Assembly (NCBI GenBank): GCA_902589185.1
Contig: CACIRZ010000005.1
Coordinates: 1 to 64,000 of the forward strand
Direction: 5' to 3'
DNA length: 64,000 bases
Source of the DNA: an uncultured SAR116 cluster alpha proteobacterium
GTDB lineage: Bacteria > Pseudomonadota > Alphaproteobacteria > Puniceispirillales > Marisalimonadaceae
Under the pieces are notes generated by a model. That model was not told the DNA's origin. It ran no database searches and saw only the letters and a program-made list of their open reading frames with translations. Of the stretch, positions 9,286 through 19,874 are shown piece after piece (position 1 is the stretch's first letter; each line of letters starts with the position of its first letter). Position numbers and translations under genes: made by a program.

Positions 9286-11853
9286 TTACCCAACTTTTTT
9301 ATCAATTGACTCTAAACTTCTTGCTACTTCTTTAACTTCAAAACACTCCATTAAATCACCTACTTGAATGTCATTATAATTTTCAAAACCCATTCCGCAC
9401 TCAGTACCTTCACGAACCTCTTTTACTTCATCTTTAAATCTTCTTAACGTTTTTAACATTCCTTGATGAATTACGGTATTATCTCTAAGCAATCTGAAAC
9501 TACAACCTTTCTTTACGACACCTTCAGTAACAAGACATCCAGCAATTTTCCCAATTTTAGAAACAGAGAAAACCTGTTTTATTTCGGCATAACCTATGAA
9601 ACTCTCTTGCAAATCAGGATCCAACATTCCCGTCAATGCTAGTTTTGCATCTTCAATTAATTCATAAATAATAGAATGATATCTTATTTCAACATTGTCT
9701 CTTTTTGATAATTCTCTAGCTTGTGGAATTGCTCTTACATTAAATGCAAATACAAGAGCAGAAGATGCAGAGGCCAAAGTGATATCAGATTCACTAATTG
9801 CACCAACGGCACCTGATAACACTTTAATTTTTACTGCTGTATTACCTATTTTTTCTAATGCTGCTTTAATAGCTTCTAAGGATCCGTGAACATCTGTTTT
9901 GATAATCACAGGTAATTCAGAGGCTTCTCCTGTCTGTATGTTTTCTAACATTTGTTCTACAGAACCCCTTGCAGTCAGCTTTGCTTCTTTTTGCTTCGAC
10001 TTTCTTTGTCTATAATCTGCAATTTCTCTTGCCCTAGCTTCAGTTTCCACAACGTGCGCTAAGTCACCAGCATCAGGAGTTCCTGATAAACCAAGTACTT
10101 CAACTGGCATTGATGGACCTGCTTTGTTTATTCTTTCACCTTCATCATTTAATAACGCTCTAACTTTACCCGATTCTGTTCCTACAACTATAATATCCCC
10201 AACATTCAATGTTCCTGCTTTTACAAGTAAAGTTATGACTGAACCCTTGCCTCGTTCAACTTTAGATTCTACAACAACTCCATTAGCATTTATGGTAGGA
10301 TCGCTCTTTAATTCCATCAGATCAGCTTGCAACTCAAGCGCTTCAATTAAATCATTCAATCCATTTTTGTTTTTAGCAGAAACGTCAATACATTGAACAT
10401 CACCACCCATTTCCTCTGGCATCAAGTCATGTTGCAATAGTTCTGTCCTAACTTTTTGTGGATTAGCTTCTGGCTTATCACATTTATTAACAGCCACTAT
10501 TATTGGACAATCTGCAGCTTTAGCATGCTTGATTGCTTCAATAGTTTGGGGTTTGATACCATCATCAGCTGCGACAACTAAAATTACAATATCTGTTACA
10601 TTTGCCCCTCTAGCCCTCATTTCTGTAAAAGCTTCGTGCCCAGGCGTATCAATAAAAGAGATCTTAGATTTTGTTTTAGTTGTAATTTGGTATGCTCCGA
10701 TATGCTGAGTAATTCCACCAGCTTCTCCATCAGCAACTTTACTTTCTCTTAAAGCATCTAATAGAGACGTTTTTCCATGATCAACGTGACCCATAATTGT
10801 CACTATTGGAGGACGGGTAACTAGATTTTCTGGATTACTTTCTTCCAAACCAAGGTCTAATTCTACATCTGACTCAGAAATTCTTTTTGGTTTATGTCCA
10901 AATTCAGTAGTTATTAATTCAGCTGTGTCAGAATCAATTACTTCTGTTGCAGTTGCCATAATTCCATTTTTCATCAATTCTCTAACAATATCAGCTGTTT
11001 TTTCCGTCATTCTGTTAGCTAACTCAGATACTGTTATTGTATCAGGAATAATAACTTCTCTAAACTGTTTAACCGCCGGTGTTTGATCAGCTTGCATTCT
11101 TACCTTCTCACGTCTTCTTTTTATTGACGCCAAAGATCTAACTCGTACATTTTCTGATTCTAAAGCACGAGCAATTGTCATTTTCCCCTGTCTTTTTTCT
11201 TGAAAACCTCTATTCCAAGAAGGTTTCTTTAAATTTTCTCTAAAAATTTCTTTTTCTTGAATCTTAGGACCAGTCCACGATTTGTTTGCATTCGGTAATA
11301 ATTCGGCATCAGCTATTTTTTGTCTGTCTTTTTCAGCTTGTAATGCCGCTTCTTCAGCTTTCTTAGCATCTAATTGTAGTTTAAGTTGTTCTTCTTCAAT
11401 TTTTTTTATTTCAAGTATTTCTTCAGTTTCCACTTTCCTTCTAGCTAATATTTTGTCTCTAGGTCCTAAAGAAGATGCTGCTTCTGCAGCTTCTAGAGCA
11501 TTAGCAGCAATACGAGCTTCTTCTAGTTTAGCTTTTTCTATTTTTTCAGAGACAATCACTTCTGCTTCAGCAGCAGTCTTTGCTAAATCTTCTTGTAATT
11601 TCTTACTTCGATATTGAATTTCTTTAGCACTCAAACCTGAGGTGTTTTCTTGAGAAGCATTCTCATTGATGTTTGATCTATTAGAAATTCTTTTAGTTCT
11701 TTTTACCTCGACTTGAACAGTGCCTCTACCAGACCTTGAGTTAGCAGTAATACTATTAGAAGGTTTATTGGGAAAAATAGAATTTTTTAAGGTTAATTTT
11801 CCACCGGAAGAAAGACTTAATTTTTTTCTTTCTCCATTTACTTTATTTTCCAT
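9286..11853 (-). CDS. infB: translation initiation factor IF-2
   Basis: IF-2 is the GTPase that brings initiator tRNA to the 30S subunit and promotes subunit joining. The 855-residue protein opens with a variable, charged, Lys/Glu/Ala-rich region with likely coiled coil (about 75-190), then an IF2-N domain (about 270-320). The G domain has GHVDHGKT at 355-362, DTPGHEAF and NKCDKP. The IF-2 C domains complete it. An AAGGAA ribosome site precedes the ATG. It directly follows nusA (24 bases); the small ylxR gene commonly found between them is missing. Confidence 0.98.
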   Translation of the reverse strand: MENKVNGERKKLSLSSGGKLTLKNSIFPNKPSNSITANSRSGRGTVQVEVKRTKRISNRSNINENASQENTSGLSAKEIQYRSKKLQEDLAKTAAEAEVIVSEKIEKAKLEEARIAANALEAAEAASSLGPRDKILARRKVETEEILEIKKIEEEQLKLQLDAKKAEEAALQAEKDRQKIADAELLPNANKSWTGPKIQEKEIFRENLKKPSWNRGFQEKRQGKMTIARALESENVRVRSLASIKRRREKVRMQADQTPAVKQFREVIIPDTITVSELANRMTEKTADIVRELMKNGIMATATEVIDSDTAELITTEFGHKPKRISESDVELDLGLEESNPENLVTRPPIVTIMGHVDHGKTSLLDALRESKVADGEAGGITQHIGAYQITTKTKSKISFIDTPGHEAFTEMRARGANVTDIVILVVAADDGIKPQTIEAIKHAKAADCPIIVAVNKCDKPEANPQKVRTELLQHDLMPEEMGGDVQCIDVSAKNKNGLNDLIEALELQADLMELKSDPTINANGVVVESKVERGKGSVITLLVKAGTLNVGDIIVVGTESGKVRALLNDEGERINKAGPSMPVEVLGLSGTPDAGDLAHVVETEARAREIADYRQRKSKQKEAKLTARGSVEQMLENIQTGEASELPVIIKTDVHGSLEAIKAALEKIGNTAVKIKVLSGAVGAISESDITLASASSALVFAFNVRAIPQARELSKRDNVEIRYHSIIYELIEDAKLALTGMLDPDLQESFIGYAEIKQVFSVSKIGKIAGCLVTEGVVKKGCSFRLLRDNTVIHQGMLKTLRRFKDEVKEVREGTECGMGFENYNDIQVGDLMECFEVKEVARSLESIDKKVG

Positions 11854-11877
11854 AACAAAAATTCCTTTATTTCTGCG

Positions 11878-13398
11878 TTATTCCTCAATTTTATCTTCTG
11901 TAAACCAATGCTGCCTAGCTTTCATTATTACTGATCCTGCATCATCTTCATTTATAAAAACTTTATTGCCTAAAATACCAAAAAGTTCGCCGCTGTCTAA
12001 TTCAGCAAGTTCATCTAAAGTTTTAATATTATTCTCTGCTAAAGTTAAAATATTTGATTTACTAAGTTCAGAAAATTCATATAAATCATTTTTTACCTTA
12101 AGTTCTTTAAGAGCACTGTCAATTCTTTGATTCTCTGTTTTTACAAAATTCTGCGCTCTTGCACTTAACTCAGAGGATATATCTTCATCAAAACCTTCGA
12201 TTGACATCAATTCCTCAAGAGAGGCTTCAGCTATATCAGAGATCGTGATGAAACCCTCACTAACCATGAGATGGGCAATAACATCGTCAATATCAAGAGC
12301 TTCAATAAAAATCTTACTTCTTTCAGAAAACTCCTCTTGTCTTTTTTCTGATTCCTCTGCTTCTGTGAAAATATCAACAAACCAACCAGTCAATTGTGAT
12401 GCCAGTCTTACATTCTGTCCTCTTCTGCCTATAGCTAAAGACAATTGATCATCAGGGATAACAACTTCCATTCTATTTGCATCCTCATCCATGACAACTT
12501 TTGAAGGTACAGCGGGTGCTAAAGCATTAATAACAAAAGTAACTGGATCATCTGTCCACGGAATTATTTCAATTTTTTCACCTTGTAATTCACTAACTAC
12601 AGCTTGAACTCTTGATCCTCTCATTCCAACACAAGCGCCAACCGGATCAATGCTAGGATCATTAGAAAAAGCAGAAATTTTAGCCCTACTACCTGGCTCT
12701 CTTGCAACACCTTTTATCTCTATAATACCATCATAGATTTCTGGAACTTCTTGTGTAAACAGGGCAGCTAAAAAATCATTTGAGGCTCTTGATAAAAATA
12801 TTTGAGGCCCCTTTACCTGTTCACTAACCTCAATGATAAAGCACCTTAATCTGTCACCAGGCCTTAATTGTTCTCTTGGGATCATTTGATCTTTTTTAAT
12901 TATACCCTCTGCTCTACCTAAATCAATTGTAACTGATTGATTATCAACTCTCTTTATAGTTCCAACAACAATCTCTCCTACACGATCTTTGTATTCTTGG
13001 AATTGTCTTTGTCGTTCAGCTTCTCTTACTTTTTGAGAAATAACTTGTTTTGCAGTTTGTGCCGCGATCCTTCCAAAATCAATTGGTGGAAGTGATTGCT
13101 TATAAAATTCTCCAATTCTAACATTTAAGTTTCTTCTTTGAGATTCTTTATATGTCATTTGAGTAGACTCGTTTTCGACAATGTCAACAACCTCGGTGAA
13201 TTGAGCAATATTTATTGATCCATTTTTTCTATCTATATTGGCTCTTATATCTCTTTCTAAACCATATTTTGACCTTGCTGCTTTCTCTATTGCTTCTTCC
13301 ATAGCAGTAATTACTTCTTCTTTGTCGATTGACTTTTCTCTAGACACAGCTTCTGCTACTTGTATCAGTTCTAATCTTGGCAAGGATTTAACTTCCAT
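11878..13398 (-). CDS. nusA: transcription elongation/termination factor NusA
   Basis: NusA binds RNA polymerase and nascent RNA and modulates pausing, termination and antitermination. The 506-residue protein has the N-terminal polymerase-binding domain, an S1 domain (about 130-200, GEIVVGTIKRVDNQSVTIDLG), and two KH domains (DPVGACVGMRGSRVQAVVSEL, and AIGRRGQNVRLASQLTGW near 325). The C terminus carries helix-hairpin-helix-like repeats (LMSIEGFDEDI and NIKTLDELAELD). A clear AAGGAAG site precedes the ATG. It follows rimP after 33 bases in the conserved operon. Confidence 0.97.
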   Translation of the reverse strand: MEVKSLPRLELIQVAEAVSREKSIDKEEVITAMEEAIEKAARSKYGLERDIRANIDRKNGSINIAQFTEVVDIVENESTQMTYKESQRRNLNVRIGEFYKQSLPPIDFGRIAAQTAKQVISQKVREAERQRQFQEYKDRVGEIVVGTIKRVDNQSVTIDLGRAEGIIKKDQMIPREQLRPGDRLRCFIIEVSEQVKGPQIFLSRASNDFLAALFTQEVPEIYDGIIEIKGVAREPGSRAKISAFSNDPSIDPVGACVGMRGSRVQAVVSELQGEKIEIIPWTDDPVTFVINALAPAVPSKVVMDEDANRMEVVIPDDQLSLAIGRRGQNVRLASQLTGWFVDIFTEAEESEKRQEEFSERSKIFIEALDIDDVIAHLMVSEGFITISDIAEASLEELMSIEGFDEDISSELSARAQNFVKTENQRIDSALKELKVKNDLYEFSELSKSNILTLAENNIKTLDELAELDSGELFGILGNKVFINEDDAGSVIMKARQHWFTEDKIEE

Positions 13399-13431
13399 TT
13401 TTCTTCCTTATTTAAAAATAAACTAATTAAA

Positions 13432-13905
13432 TTAATCGTTATTTATGGCCCAGTTTGGGTCAATGTTTGCTTTTTCAATATCAAAAAAATTAAATTTTAT
13501 TTTATTATTCTCAGTTTCAAGTAAAATTTTACCATTTTTATCAACGCCTTTAAGAAAACCTTTAAATGTTTTTTTTCCTAAAAGTTTATCTTTTAATACT
13601 ATTTTAGCCTTATTGTATTTAAATTGTTCATAATCATCTATCATAGTCAAAGGTCTTGCTAATCCTCCAGAAGAAACTTCTAATATGTAAGAAGAACTAA
13701 TTGGATCATAAACTTCTAAAAAAGTAGATATATGCTTACTTAAAAAAACACAATCTTCAATATCCATCTTTTTATCTTTAATTCTCTCTGCCATAATCTG
13801 CAATGTTTTTTTTGTGTTGATGTTAATTAGTTTAACACGAATAAGATGATATCCTAACTTCTTTAACCTTGGTAACAAAGTGTCTCTTATTTGTTCTTCA
13901 ACCAT
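13432..13905 (-). CDS. rimP: ribosome maturation factor RimP
   Basis: RimP assists 30S subunit maturation. The 157-residue protein starts MVEEQIRDTLLPRLKKLGY and contains the family signature YILEVSSGGLARPL near residue 75, followed by the C-terminal SH3-like beta domain (GFLKGVDKNGKILLE). A longer open frame extends to 13950 but would run through the hairpin upstream, and the family usually begins at the ATG at 13905. It opens the rimP-nusA-infB-rbfA-truB operon and has its own candidate leader hairpin and promoter. Confidence 0.93.
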   Translation of the reverse strand: MVEEQIRDTLLPRLKKLGYHLIRVKLININTKKTLQIMAERIKDKKMDIEDCVFLSKHISTFLEVYDPISSSYILEVSSGGLARPLTMIDDYEQFKYNKAKIVLKDKLLGKKTFKGFLKGVDKNGKILLETENNKIKFNFFDIEKANIDPNWAINND

Positions 13906-13923
13906 AAATAAAAAATTCCATAA

Positions 13924-13952
13924 ATAAAAAAAGCGAGTCAAAGGACTCACTC
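13924..13952 (-). terminator. terminator-like hairpin with U-tract between trmB and rimP (possible rimP attenuator)
   Basis: Read on the minus strand, GTGAGTC-CTTT-GACTCGC forms a 7-bp stem with one G-U pair, extendable by an A-U and a G-U pair, and is followed by seven U residues. This is a good intrinsic terminator for its size and the best-formed one I see in the window. It lies 19 bases before the rimP start codon, so it could end the metK-trmB transcript or act as an attenuator in a short rimP leader. A rimP leader hairpin family has been reported in proteobacteria; I could not compare against it. Confidence 0.6.
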
Positions 13953-13962
13953 TTAAATTTAA

Positions 13963-13990
13963 ATAATAAATTTTTTTACAAAAAAATCAA
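13963..13990 (-). promoter_or_regulatory. candidate sigma-70-type promoter for rimP operon
   Basis: On the minus strand TTGATT is followed after 16 bases by TATTAT, a reasonable -35/-10 pair. Initiation from it would place the leader hairpin at the very 5' end of the rimP transcript. In DNA this rich in A and T such matches arise often by chance, so the support is mainly the position upstream of the first gene of the operon. Confidence 0.3.
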
Positions 13991-14019
13991 CTAACTTTCC
14001 ATAAATAATAAAGGTATAA

Positions 14020-14694
14020 TTATTTTTTTCTGAAAATAAACCAACTTGGTTTTCTTTGCTGATTAATTGATTTCAGTTCGTATTTTGTTTGAAAACAATC
14101 ATTAGGCCTTGAACGCCAGTCATATGGACTTTCAGCTATCCATTCAAATTCTGTATAGTTTTGAAATTTTTCTAACACCCATCTTTTTAGTATATCATGA
14201 TCTGTAGCAATAGTGATTGTTCCTTGTTTTTTGATGATTGGATGTATTATTTTTATAAACTCGTTCTGAATTAATCTTCGGTTTTTATGCTTTTTTTTTG
14301 GCCATGGATCAGGGAAAAGTATTTTTATTTCTGAAATACTTTTACGAGGAAAAAACTTTAAAATTTTTCTAACATCGTCTGGCCAAATAACAATATTCTT
14401 TAAATTATATTGAAGAATTTTACTCAAGCATTTAGCTGTTGTATTTAAAAAAGGATCAGCACCAATATAAAAAGAATTAGGATTTGTTTTTGCGGAATTA
14501 ATAAAATTTTCACCATCTCCAAAACCAATTTCAAGAACTATATTTTTTGGATACCGAAAAATATTAGAAATATTTCCTTCTTGAATTAAATAATCTTTTC
14601 CATATTTCATTGCCAATTGGCCAGATTTTGATAGTTTTCTACCTCTTCTTCTGCCATAGAATTTAGGGTTATCGACGAAAGTATGAATGTTCAA
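14020..14694 (-). CDS. trmB: tRNA (guanine-N7-)-methyltransferase TrmB
   Basis: TrmB uses S-adenosylmethionine to make m7G46 in tRNA variable loops. The 224-residue protein has the SAM-binding motif [13 protein letters not shown] near residue 52, the family signature [14 protein letters not shown] near 126 and [11 protein letters not shown] further on. Its start overlaps the metK stop by four bases, so the two genes are translationally coupled; metK supplies its methyl donor. The pair is adjacent in many alphaproteobacteria. Confidence 0.97.
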   Translation of the reverse strand: MNIHTFVDNPKFYGRRRGRKLSKSGQLAMKYGKDYLIQEGNISNIFRYPKNIVLEIGFGDGENFINSAKTNPNSFYIGADPFLNTTAKCLSKILQYNLKNIVIWPDDVRKILKFFPRKSISEIKILFPDPWPKKKHKNRRLIQNEFIKIIHPIIKKQGTITIATDHDILKRWVLEKFQNYTEFEWIAESPYDWRSRPNDCFQTKYELKSINQQRKPSWFIFRKK

Positions 14695-15875
14695 CTTTTA
14701 TGCATGCTCTCAAGAATGTCATTAATAAGATCAGTTTTTTCCCAAGAAAAAGAACCCTCAACACTTTCATCAGGAACTCTTCCAAAATGCCCATATGAGG
14801 ATGTTGGAACATAAATAGGTTTGTTAAGTTTTAAATGTTCTCTAATCCCTCTTGGTGACATATCAACAAGATTTGTAAGGATTTTTTCTATTTTATTATC
14901 GTTAATCTTCCCCGTTCCTTCAGTATTAACGTATAGAGATAGTGGTTTAGCGATACCAATTGCGTAGGCAATTTGGATTGTGCATTTAGTCGCAAGACCA
15001 GCTGCAACGACATTTTTGGCTAAATATCGAGTTAGGTAAGCAGCTGATCTGTCAACTTTTGTAGGATCTTTCCCAGAAAATGCTCCACCACCATGAGGTG
15101 ATGCTCCACCATAAGTATCGACAATAATTTTTCTTCCAGTAAGCCCGGCATCTCCGTCAGGACCTCCAATTTCAAAGATACCTGTCGGGTTAACATAAAA
15201 TTCATCTTCCGGGCACATCCACCCATCTGGTAAAACTTTTATTACAGCATCTTTTACAATTTCACGAATATCGTCTTGAGAGCAGTTTTTTTTGTGTTGT
15301 GTAGAAACAACAACAGAATTTGCTTTTACTGGTTTACCGTCTTTATATTCTAGTGTTATTTGTGATTTACTATCCGGTAACAAAATAGATTTTTTGTCTT
15401 TATGTCTTATTTCTGCTAATTCTTTTAAAATCTTATGTGAATAATAAATTGGAGCAGGCATTAATGCGTCTGTCTCATTGCAAGCATAGCCAAACATTAA
15501 ACCTTGATCACCTGCACCTTCGTCTTTGTTTCCCGATTTGTCTACACCAATAGCAATGTCTGAAGATTGCGAATGAAGATGACATTCAAAATGCAATTTT
15601 TCCCAATGAAACCCTTCTTGCTCATACCCAATATCATAAACTGTTTTCCTAACTAATTTTTCAATTTCATCATTAGTAATTTCAATTCCTTTTGGAAGTC
15701 TGTATTCACCAGCAATTATTGTCCTATTTGTTGATACCATTGTCTCACATGCAACCCTAGCTTCAGGAAATTTGTTCAACATTAAATCTACAACAGCATC
15801 TGATATTCTATCACAAATTTTATCTGGGTGGCCTTCTGAGACAGACTCAGAGGTGAAAAGGTAATTATTCTTCAT
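14691..15875 (-). CDS. metK: S-adenosylmethionine synthetase
   Basis: MetK makes S-adenosylmethionine from methionine and ATP. The 394-residue protein shows the three conserved regions: [18 protein letters not shown] at about 13-30, [12 protein letters not shown] near 120, and the phosphate-binding loop [19 protein letters not shown] near 262. An AAGGAAG ribosome site lies inside the end of lnt, which overlaps by 11 bases. Many alphaproteobacteria place a SAM-II riboswitch before methionine genes, but the lnt overlap leaves no room for one here. Confidence 0.98.
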   Translation of the reverse strand: MKNNYLFTSESVSEGHPDKICDRISDAVVDLMLNKFPEARVACETMVSTNRTIIAGEYRLPKGIEITNDEIEKLVRKTVYDIGYEQEGFHWEKLHFECHLHSQSSDIAIGVDKSGNKDEGAGDQGLMFGYACNETDALMPAPIYYSHKILKELAEIRHKDKKSILLPDSKSQITLEYKDGKPVKANSVVVSTQHKKNCSQDDIREIVKDAVIKVLPDGWMCPEDEFYVNPTGIFEIGGPDGDAGLTGRKIIVDTYGGASPHGGGAFSGKDPTKVDRSAAYLTRYLAKNVVAAGLATKCTIQIAYAIGIAKPLSLYVNTEGTGKINDNKIEKILTNLVDMSPRGIREHLKLNKPIYVPTSSYGHFGRVPDESVEGSFSWEKTDLINDILESMHKS

Positions 15876-17403
15876 TAAGTTTTTCTTCCTTAAAATTCAT
15901 ATGGTATATTGAGTTTATAACTAATAATATTAAAATTAAAACAACAAAAATATATTCTCCATAAATTTTATATAGCGTACTATCCAATGCAGGAATTAAA
16001 TCAAAAGTTTTCACTCCTTTCATATCAAGAGGAATTCTACCAATTATTTCTCCATACGGTGAAACATAAGCTGAAATACCAGTGTTAGCAACCCTTGCTA
16101 GAGGCAATCCAAATTCTACTGCCTTAATTTTTGCTAGAGCTAAATGCTGATAAGGCCCAATTGTTTTACCAAACCATGCATCATTTGTAATGTTAATTAA
16201 GAAATTTGTATTTTTAGACAGTCTTTTGACTATTTCATTTGTAAATAAGATTTCATAACAAATTAAAGTTATAATATTTTCAAAGCCATAAACAGTTGCA
16301 TTAGATTTTAATTTTCCACTAGTAAAATCTTTTGGTGCTAACATATCTGTTAAATTACCTAAATATTGTCTAAAAGGGATATATTCTCCAAAAGGCACTA
16401 ATTTTATCTTGTCATAGTTATGTATTATATTTCCCTCGGAATTTAAAAAAACAAGTGAGTTAAAAACTTTTTCTTCATCAGTTCTCAAAAGACCTAAAAT
16501 CAATGTTGTATTTTTGTTTTTTAATATTTTTTTACTTATATTAGATAGTAATTTTATTTCATTAGGGATTGATCCTTCAAAACTAGTTTCTGGCCAAATT
16601 ATTATTCTATTTTTATTATTAAAACTATTACGATGTTTAGTAGATAAATCTAACAAGTTGTTTAAATGTTGTTCTCTATTTTTTAGAATCCATTTATTTT
16701 TTTGCTTAATATTAGGCTGTACAATGGTAACTAATTGATTAGTATTTTTCAGAGAATTTTTATTGTAATATTTTAAAATTCCACAAAAAAATAAAATTAT
16801 TATTGGTATTAGTAAAACCAATGATAGGGTGTTTTTTCTTTTAAAATTTGAGAAAAAAACAAATGGCAAAGTACTTATTGTTAAAACTATTATGTTTGTT
16901 GAGAAACTACCAACAAATGAGAATATTTGAATTAGATAAACATTTGAAGCAAATGTCATGGAAGGCATTAACCAGGGAAACCCAGTAAATAATTGTGCTC
17001 TTAAATATTCAAACAATGAAAAAAAGATAATTATATACAGAATTGAAAATTTTGTCTTTTTATTAATTATTTTAGCACAGACACAAGCACATCCCCAAAA
17101 TACTGCTAATAAACTTGGCAAAAGTATGATAGCAATTGGCATTAAAAAAACATGATAAGTGTCAGCCATAAAAAAGGCTGAACCAATCCAATATAAACCA
17201 AACGAAAACCAGCCAAATCCTAAAAACCAGGCTGATAAAAAAATCTTAATTAATGAAGATTGAAAATTTATTCGATATAGACCAAATCCAATACCAATTA
17301 TAAGCGGAAGAATTGAAAAAGGAGGGAGTGATAAAGTTGCTATAGCCCCAGCAATATAAAGTGATATGTAATTAAATATTGGTGAAATAGGATATTTATT
17401 CAT
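15865..17403 (-). CDS. lnt: apolipoprotein N-acyltransferase Lnt
   Basis: Lnt adds the third acyl chain to the N-terminal cysteine of lipoproteins in the inner membrane. The 512-residue protein has a hydrophobic N-terminal half with about six to seven membrane segments, a periplasmic nitrilase-type domain and a final membrane helix near 485-505. The catalytic triad is visible: Glu in [10 protein letters not shown], Lys in [12 protein letters not shown] and Cys in TLICYEILF. It lies between corC and metK, the usual neighbours. The window encodes at least three predicted lipoproteins that would be its substrates. Confidence 0.96.
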   Translation of the reverse strand: MNKYPISPIFNYISLYIAGAIATLSLPPFSILPLIIGIGFGLYRINFQSSLIKIFLSAWFLGFGWFSFGLYWIGSAFFMADTYHVFLMPIAIILLPSLLAVFWGCACVCAKIINKKTKFSILYIIIFFSLFEYLRAQLFTGFPWLMPSMTFASNVYLIQIFSFVGSFSTNIIVLTISTLPFVFFSNFKRKNTLSLVLLIPIIILFFCGILKYYNKNSLKNTNQLVTIVQPNIKQKNKWILKNREQHLNNLLDLSTKHRNSFNNKNRIIIWPETSFEGSIPNEIKLLSNISKKILKNKNTTLILGLLRTDEEKVFNSLVFLNSEGNIIHNYDKIKLVPFGEYIPFRQYLGNLTDMLAPKDFTSGKLKSNATVYGFENIITLICYEILFTNEIVKRLSKNTNFLINITNDAWFGKTIGPYQHLALAKIKAVEFGLPLARVANTGISAYVSPYGEIIGRIPLDMKGVKTFDLIPALDSTLYKIYGEYIFVVLILILLVINSIYHMNFKEEKLNEE

Positions 17404-17417
17404 ATATACATTTATAA

Positions 17418-18281
17418 TTATAATTCATTTAAGTATGTCATATTATTAAGTCCAGTGAGTTTAACTAATATAACTTTTCTAGGATCTGCTTCTAATATTT
17501 CGAATTTCAATCCTGAAGGAGAGTACTTAATCACTTCACCTTTTACAGGCACTCTTCCAGCAATACTTACAATAAAGCCTCCTAATGTTTCAATTTCATC
17601 ATTTAAATCTTCTTTTCTTATAGATTGAATAAAACCCTCAACCAAATCAATAATGATTCTTGCTTCAACAACTATCGATCCATCTTCCATTTTTTCTAAT
17701 CTACATTCTGATGAGAAATCATGTTCATCTTCAATCTCACCAACAAGTTCTTCAACTAAATCCTCAATCGTAACTAAACCGTCTATGCCACCATATTCAT
17801 CTATAATAAGGGCTAAATGACGTCTTTTAATTCTCATCTCATAAAGTAAGTCTAATAAACTAATTGATGGAGAAACAAAAATTGGCTTTTTTAAAATAGA
17901 TTTGATATTTTGTTTTTCTTTTAAAAATAAATTAGCTAGTACATCTTTTATATGAAGTATACCTACTATATCGTCTAGACTTTCATTTCTTACCGGAACT
18001 CTACTATGGTTTGTTTTAATTAACTGTTTAACTATCTCATCAAAATCGTCTGACATTGCTACAGAGACTATATCAACTCTAGGAACCATAACATCTGAAG
18101 CAGTTATTCCTCTTAAACCAGCAAGATTTTTTAGTAACTCGTTTTCATGACTTAATTTTTTTCCGTTAGAATCGTCTGCATTTATCCTTTTTGCAACAAA
18201 TTGCTCTAATTCCTGATCTAGATTTTTATTTAGATTATTTGAGTTTATTTTTTTAAAAAAACTTGGAAGGCTTATTTTCAT
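17418..18281 (-). CDS. corC: CorC/TlyC-like CBS-domain protein
   Basis: This 287-residue cytoplasmic protein has a pair of CBS domains (about 65-190, including GITASDVMVPRVDIVSV, RVPVRNESLDDIVGILHIKD and LALIIDEYGGIDGLVTIEDLVEELVGEI) followed by a CorC_HlyC domain (about 205-285). The family has been linked to magnesium and cobalt efflux and was named hemolysin in some genomes. It lacks the membrane DUF21 domain of larger relatives. The order ybeY-corC-lnt matches many proteobacteria. The precise function of the soluble form remains uncertain. Confidence 0.93.
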   Translation of the reverse strand: MKISLPSFFKKINSNNLNKNLDQELEQFVAKRINADDSNGKKLSHENELLKNLAGLRGITASDVMVPRVDIVSVAMSDDFDEIVKQLIKTNHSRVPVRNESLDDIVGILHIKDVLANLFLKEKQNIKSILKKPIFVSPSISLLDLLYEMRIKRRHLALIIDEYGGIDGLVTIEDLVEELVGEIEDEHDFSSECRLEKMEDGSIVVEARIIIDLVEGFIQSIRKEDLNDEIETLGGFIVSIAGRVPVKGEVIKYSPSGLKFEILEADPRKVILVKLTGLNNMTYLNEL

Positions 18282-18308
18282 CGATTTTGTTCTTCATTAA
18301 TTATTAAT

Positions 18309-18821
18309 TCAATTGTAGGGATTTTCTATTTTAAGATTGTTCAAAATTTGTAACTCTAAATGTTCCATTTTTTTTGCTTGCTCTTCTGTTTCATGGTCAT
18401 AACCTAATAAATGCAGCACAGCGTGAATAAATAAATGCGTTAGATGATTTTCTACAGTTTTATTATCCCTTTTTGCTTCTTTAAGGATAGTTTCAATTGA
18501 AAAAATTATGTCGCCTAAAAATAATGTGTTATTAAATTTACTGTTAGATGGAAAACAGAGTACATTTGTAGCTGATTTTATTTTTCTAAAACAACTATTT
18601 AGTTCCATAATTTTATTATCACCTGAAAAAGAAATCGATATTAAAGTTTTTGAATTATTTGGAAATAAGTCAATTCTTTCATAAATTTCATCTAAAATCT
18701 TATTTAGTTTTTCATGAAAATCATTAATTAATATTTCATCCCATAGTTTTACAGTTATTGTGGATTCAATAACAAATTTTTTATTTTTCCATATTCTGTA
18801 ATCTTTTTCAGCTACTTTCAT
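18309..18821 (-). CDS. ybeY: endoribonuclease YbeY (rRNA maturation factor)
   Basis: YbeY is a metal-dependent RNase involved in 16S rRNA 3' maturation and ribosome quality control. The zinc-binding triad is clear in THLFIHAVLHLLGYDHETEEQA (HxxxHxxxxxH), near residues 128-140, and SATNVLCFPS is the conserved upstream strand. The 170-residue length is normal. It lies between phoH and corC, as in most bacteria. The N-terminal 25 residues before the core are unusual in charge but still in frame from an ATG. Confidence 0.95.
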   Translation of the reverse strand: MKVAEKDYRIWKNKKFVIESTITVKLWDEILINDFHEKLNKILDEIYERIDLFPNNSKTLISISFSGDNKIMELNSCFRKIKSATNVLCFPSNSKFNNTLFLGDIIFSIETILKEAKRDNKTVENHLTHLFIHAVLHLLGYDHETEEQAKKMEHLELQILNNLKIENPYN

Positions 18822-18839
18822 GAATTGTTTTTTTATATA

Positions 18840-19874
18840 TTAATTTTTAGTGAATTTATCATACGCTTTAATAATTTTAGCAACAATTGGATGCCTTATC
18901 ACGTCATTAGCTTCCAAACATATTATCTTAACATCTTTAATTTTACTAAGTATTTTTTTTGATTCCTTTAATCCAGAAACTTGGCCTGTTGGTAAATCAA
19001 CTTGACTTAAATCACCATTAATTACCATACGAGATCCCTCACCAATTCGAGTTAAAACCATTTTCATTTGAATTGATGTAGTGTTTTGCGCTTCGTCTAC
19101 TATAACAAAAGAGTTTGTAAACGTTCTTCCTCTCATAAATGCTAAAGGTGCAATTTCTATTTCTCCAGATATAATTTTTTTTTCAACTCTATCTGCTGGC
19201 ATCATTTCATATAATGCATCGTAAATAGGTCTAAGATAAGGATCAATCTTTTCTTTCATATCTCCTGGCAAGAAACCAAGTCTTTCTCCTGCTTCGACAG
19301 CTGGTCTTGTTAAAATAATCTTTTCAATAAGACCTTTTTTTAACATGTGAATACCTTTTGCAACAGCTAGATATGACTTTCCAGTTCCAGCAGGCCCAAG
19401 TCCAAAAACTAATTCAAAATTATTTAAGGCTTCAAAATATTTTTTTTGACCAAAACTCTTAGGGATAATAGTTTTTTTCCAAGTTTCAAATTTTAAATCT
19501 TCATTTTGACCAATTTTTTGATTTAATTTTGGATTAGAAGGCATACCCTCTATCATTCTTAATTCAGTTTTAAAGGTTGAAAAATCAAACTCAGAAATTT
19601 CAGATTTTTTTAGAGATAATTTATGGTAAACATTTGAAATAATTAATTTGGCTTTATTTATGTTTTCTGAATTTCCTGAAATATTAAATTGGTTGCCAAA
19701 CAAGTTTATGTTTACATCTAACAACTTTTCTAATTTTACAATATTAATGCTATGATGACCAACTAAAACTGCTATTAGGGAATTACTAGGAAGTTCAAGT
19801 AAAATTTGTTCTTTTTTTATTTTATTATTCAATACATATGAGCTTTCAATTTTATTATTAAAAATCAGTGACAA
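18840..19874 (-). CDS. phoH: PhoH-like ATPase
   Basis: The 344-residue protein is a PhoH/YbeZ-type P-loop ATPase, predicted to act with YbeY in RNA metabolism. The Walker A motif is GLGPAGTGKSYLAVAKG near residue 157, and FVIVDEAQNTT is Walker B. TRPAVEAGERLGFLPGD is a family signature. An N-terminal KH-like part precedes the ATPase core. The only start near the family's usual N terminus is TTG at 19874, which overlaps the end of miaB by 17 bases. miaB-phoH-ybeY is a conserved order. Confidence 0.94.
   Translation of the reverse strand: MSLIFNNKIESSYVLNNKIKKEQILLELPSNSLIAVLVGHHSINIVKLEKLLDVNINLFGNQFNISGNSENINKAKLIISNVYHKLSLKKSEISEFDFSTFKTELRMIEGMPSNPKLNQKIGQNEDLKFETWKKTIIPKSFGQKKYFEALNNFELVFGLGPAGTGKSYLAVAKGIHMLKKGLIEKIILTRPAVEAGERLGFLPGDMKEKIDPYLRPIYDALYEMMPADRVEKKIISGEIEIAPLAFMRGRTFTNSFVIVDEAQNTTSIQMKMVLTRIGEGSRMVINGDLSQVDLPTGQVSGLKESKKILSKIKDVKIICLEANDVIRHPIVAKIIKAYDKFTKN

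Noticed and set aside
13906-13950. N-terminal extension of RimP to 13950
   Set aside because: The extension would be encoded by the terminator-like hairpin and has no counterpart in the family; the ATG at 13905 gives the normal N terminus.
15855-15890. SAM-II or SAM-V riboswitch before metK
   Set aside because: metK overlaps lnt, so there is no leader region in which such an element could lie.
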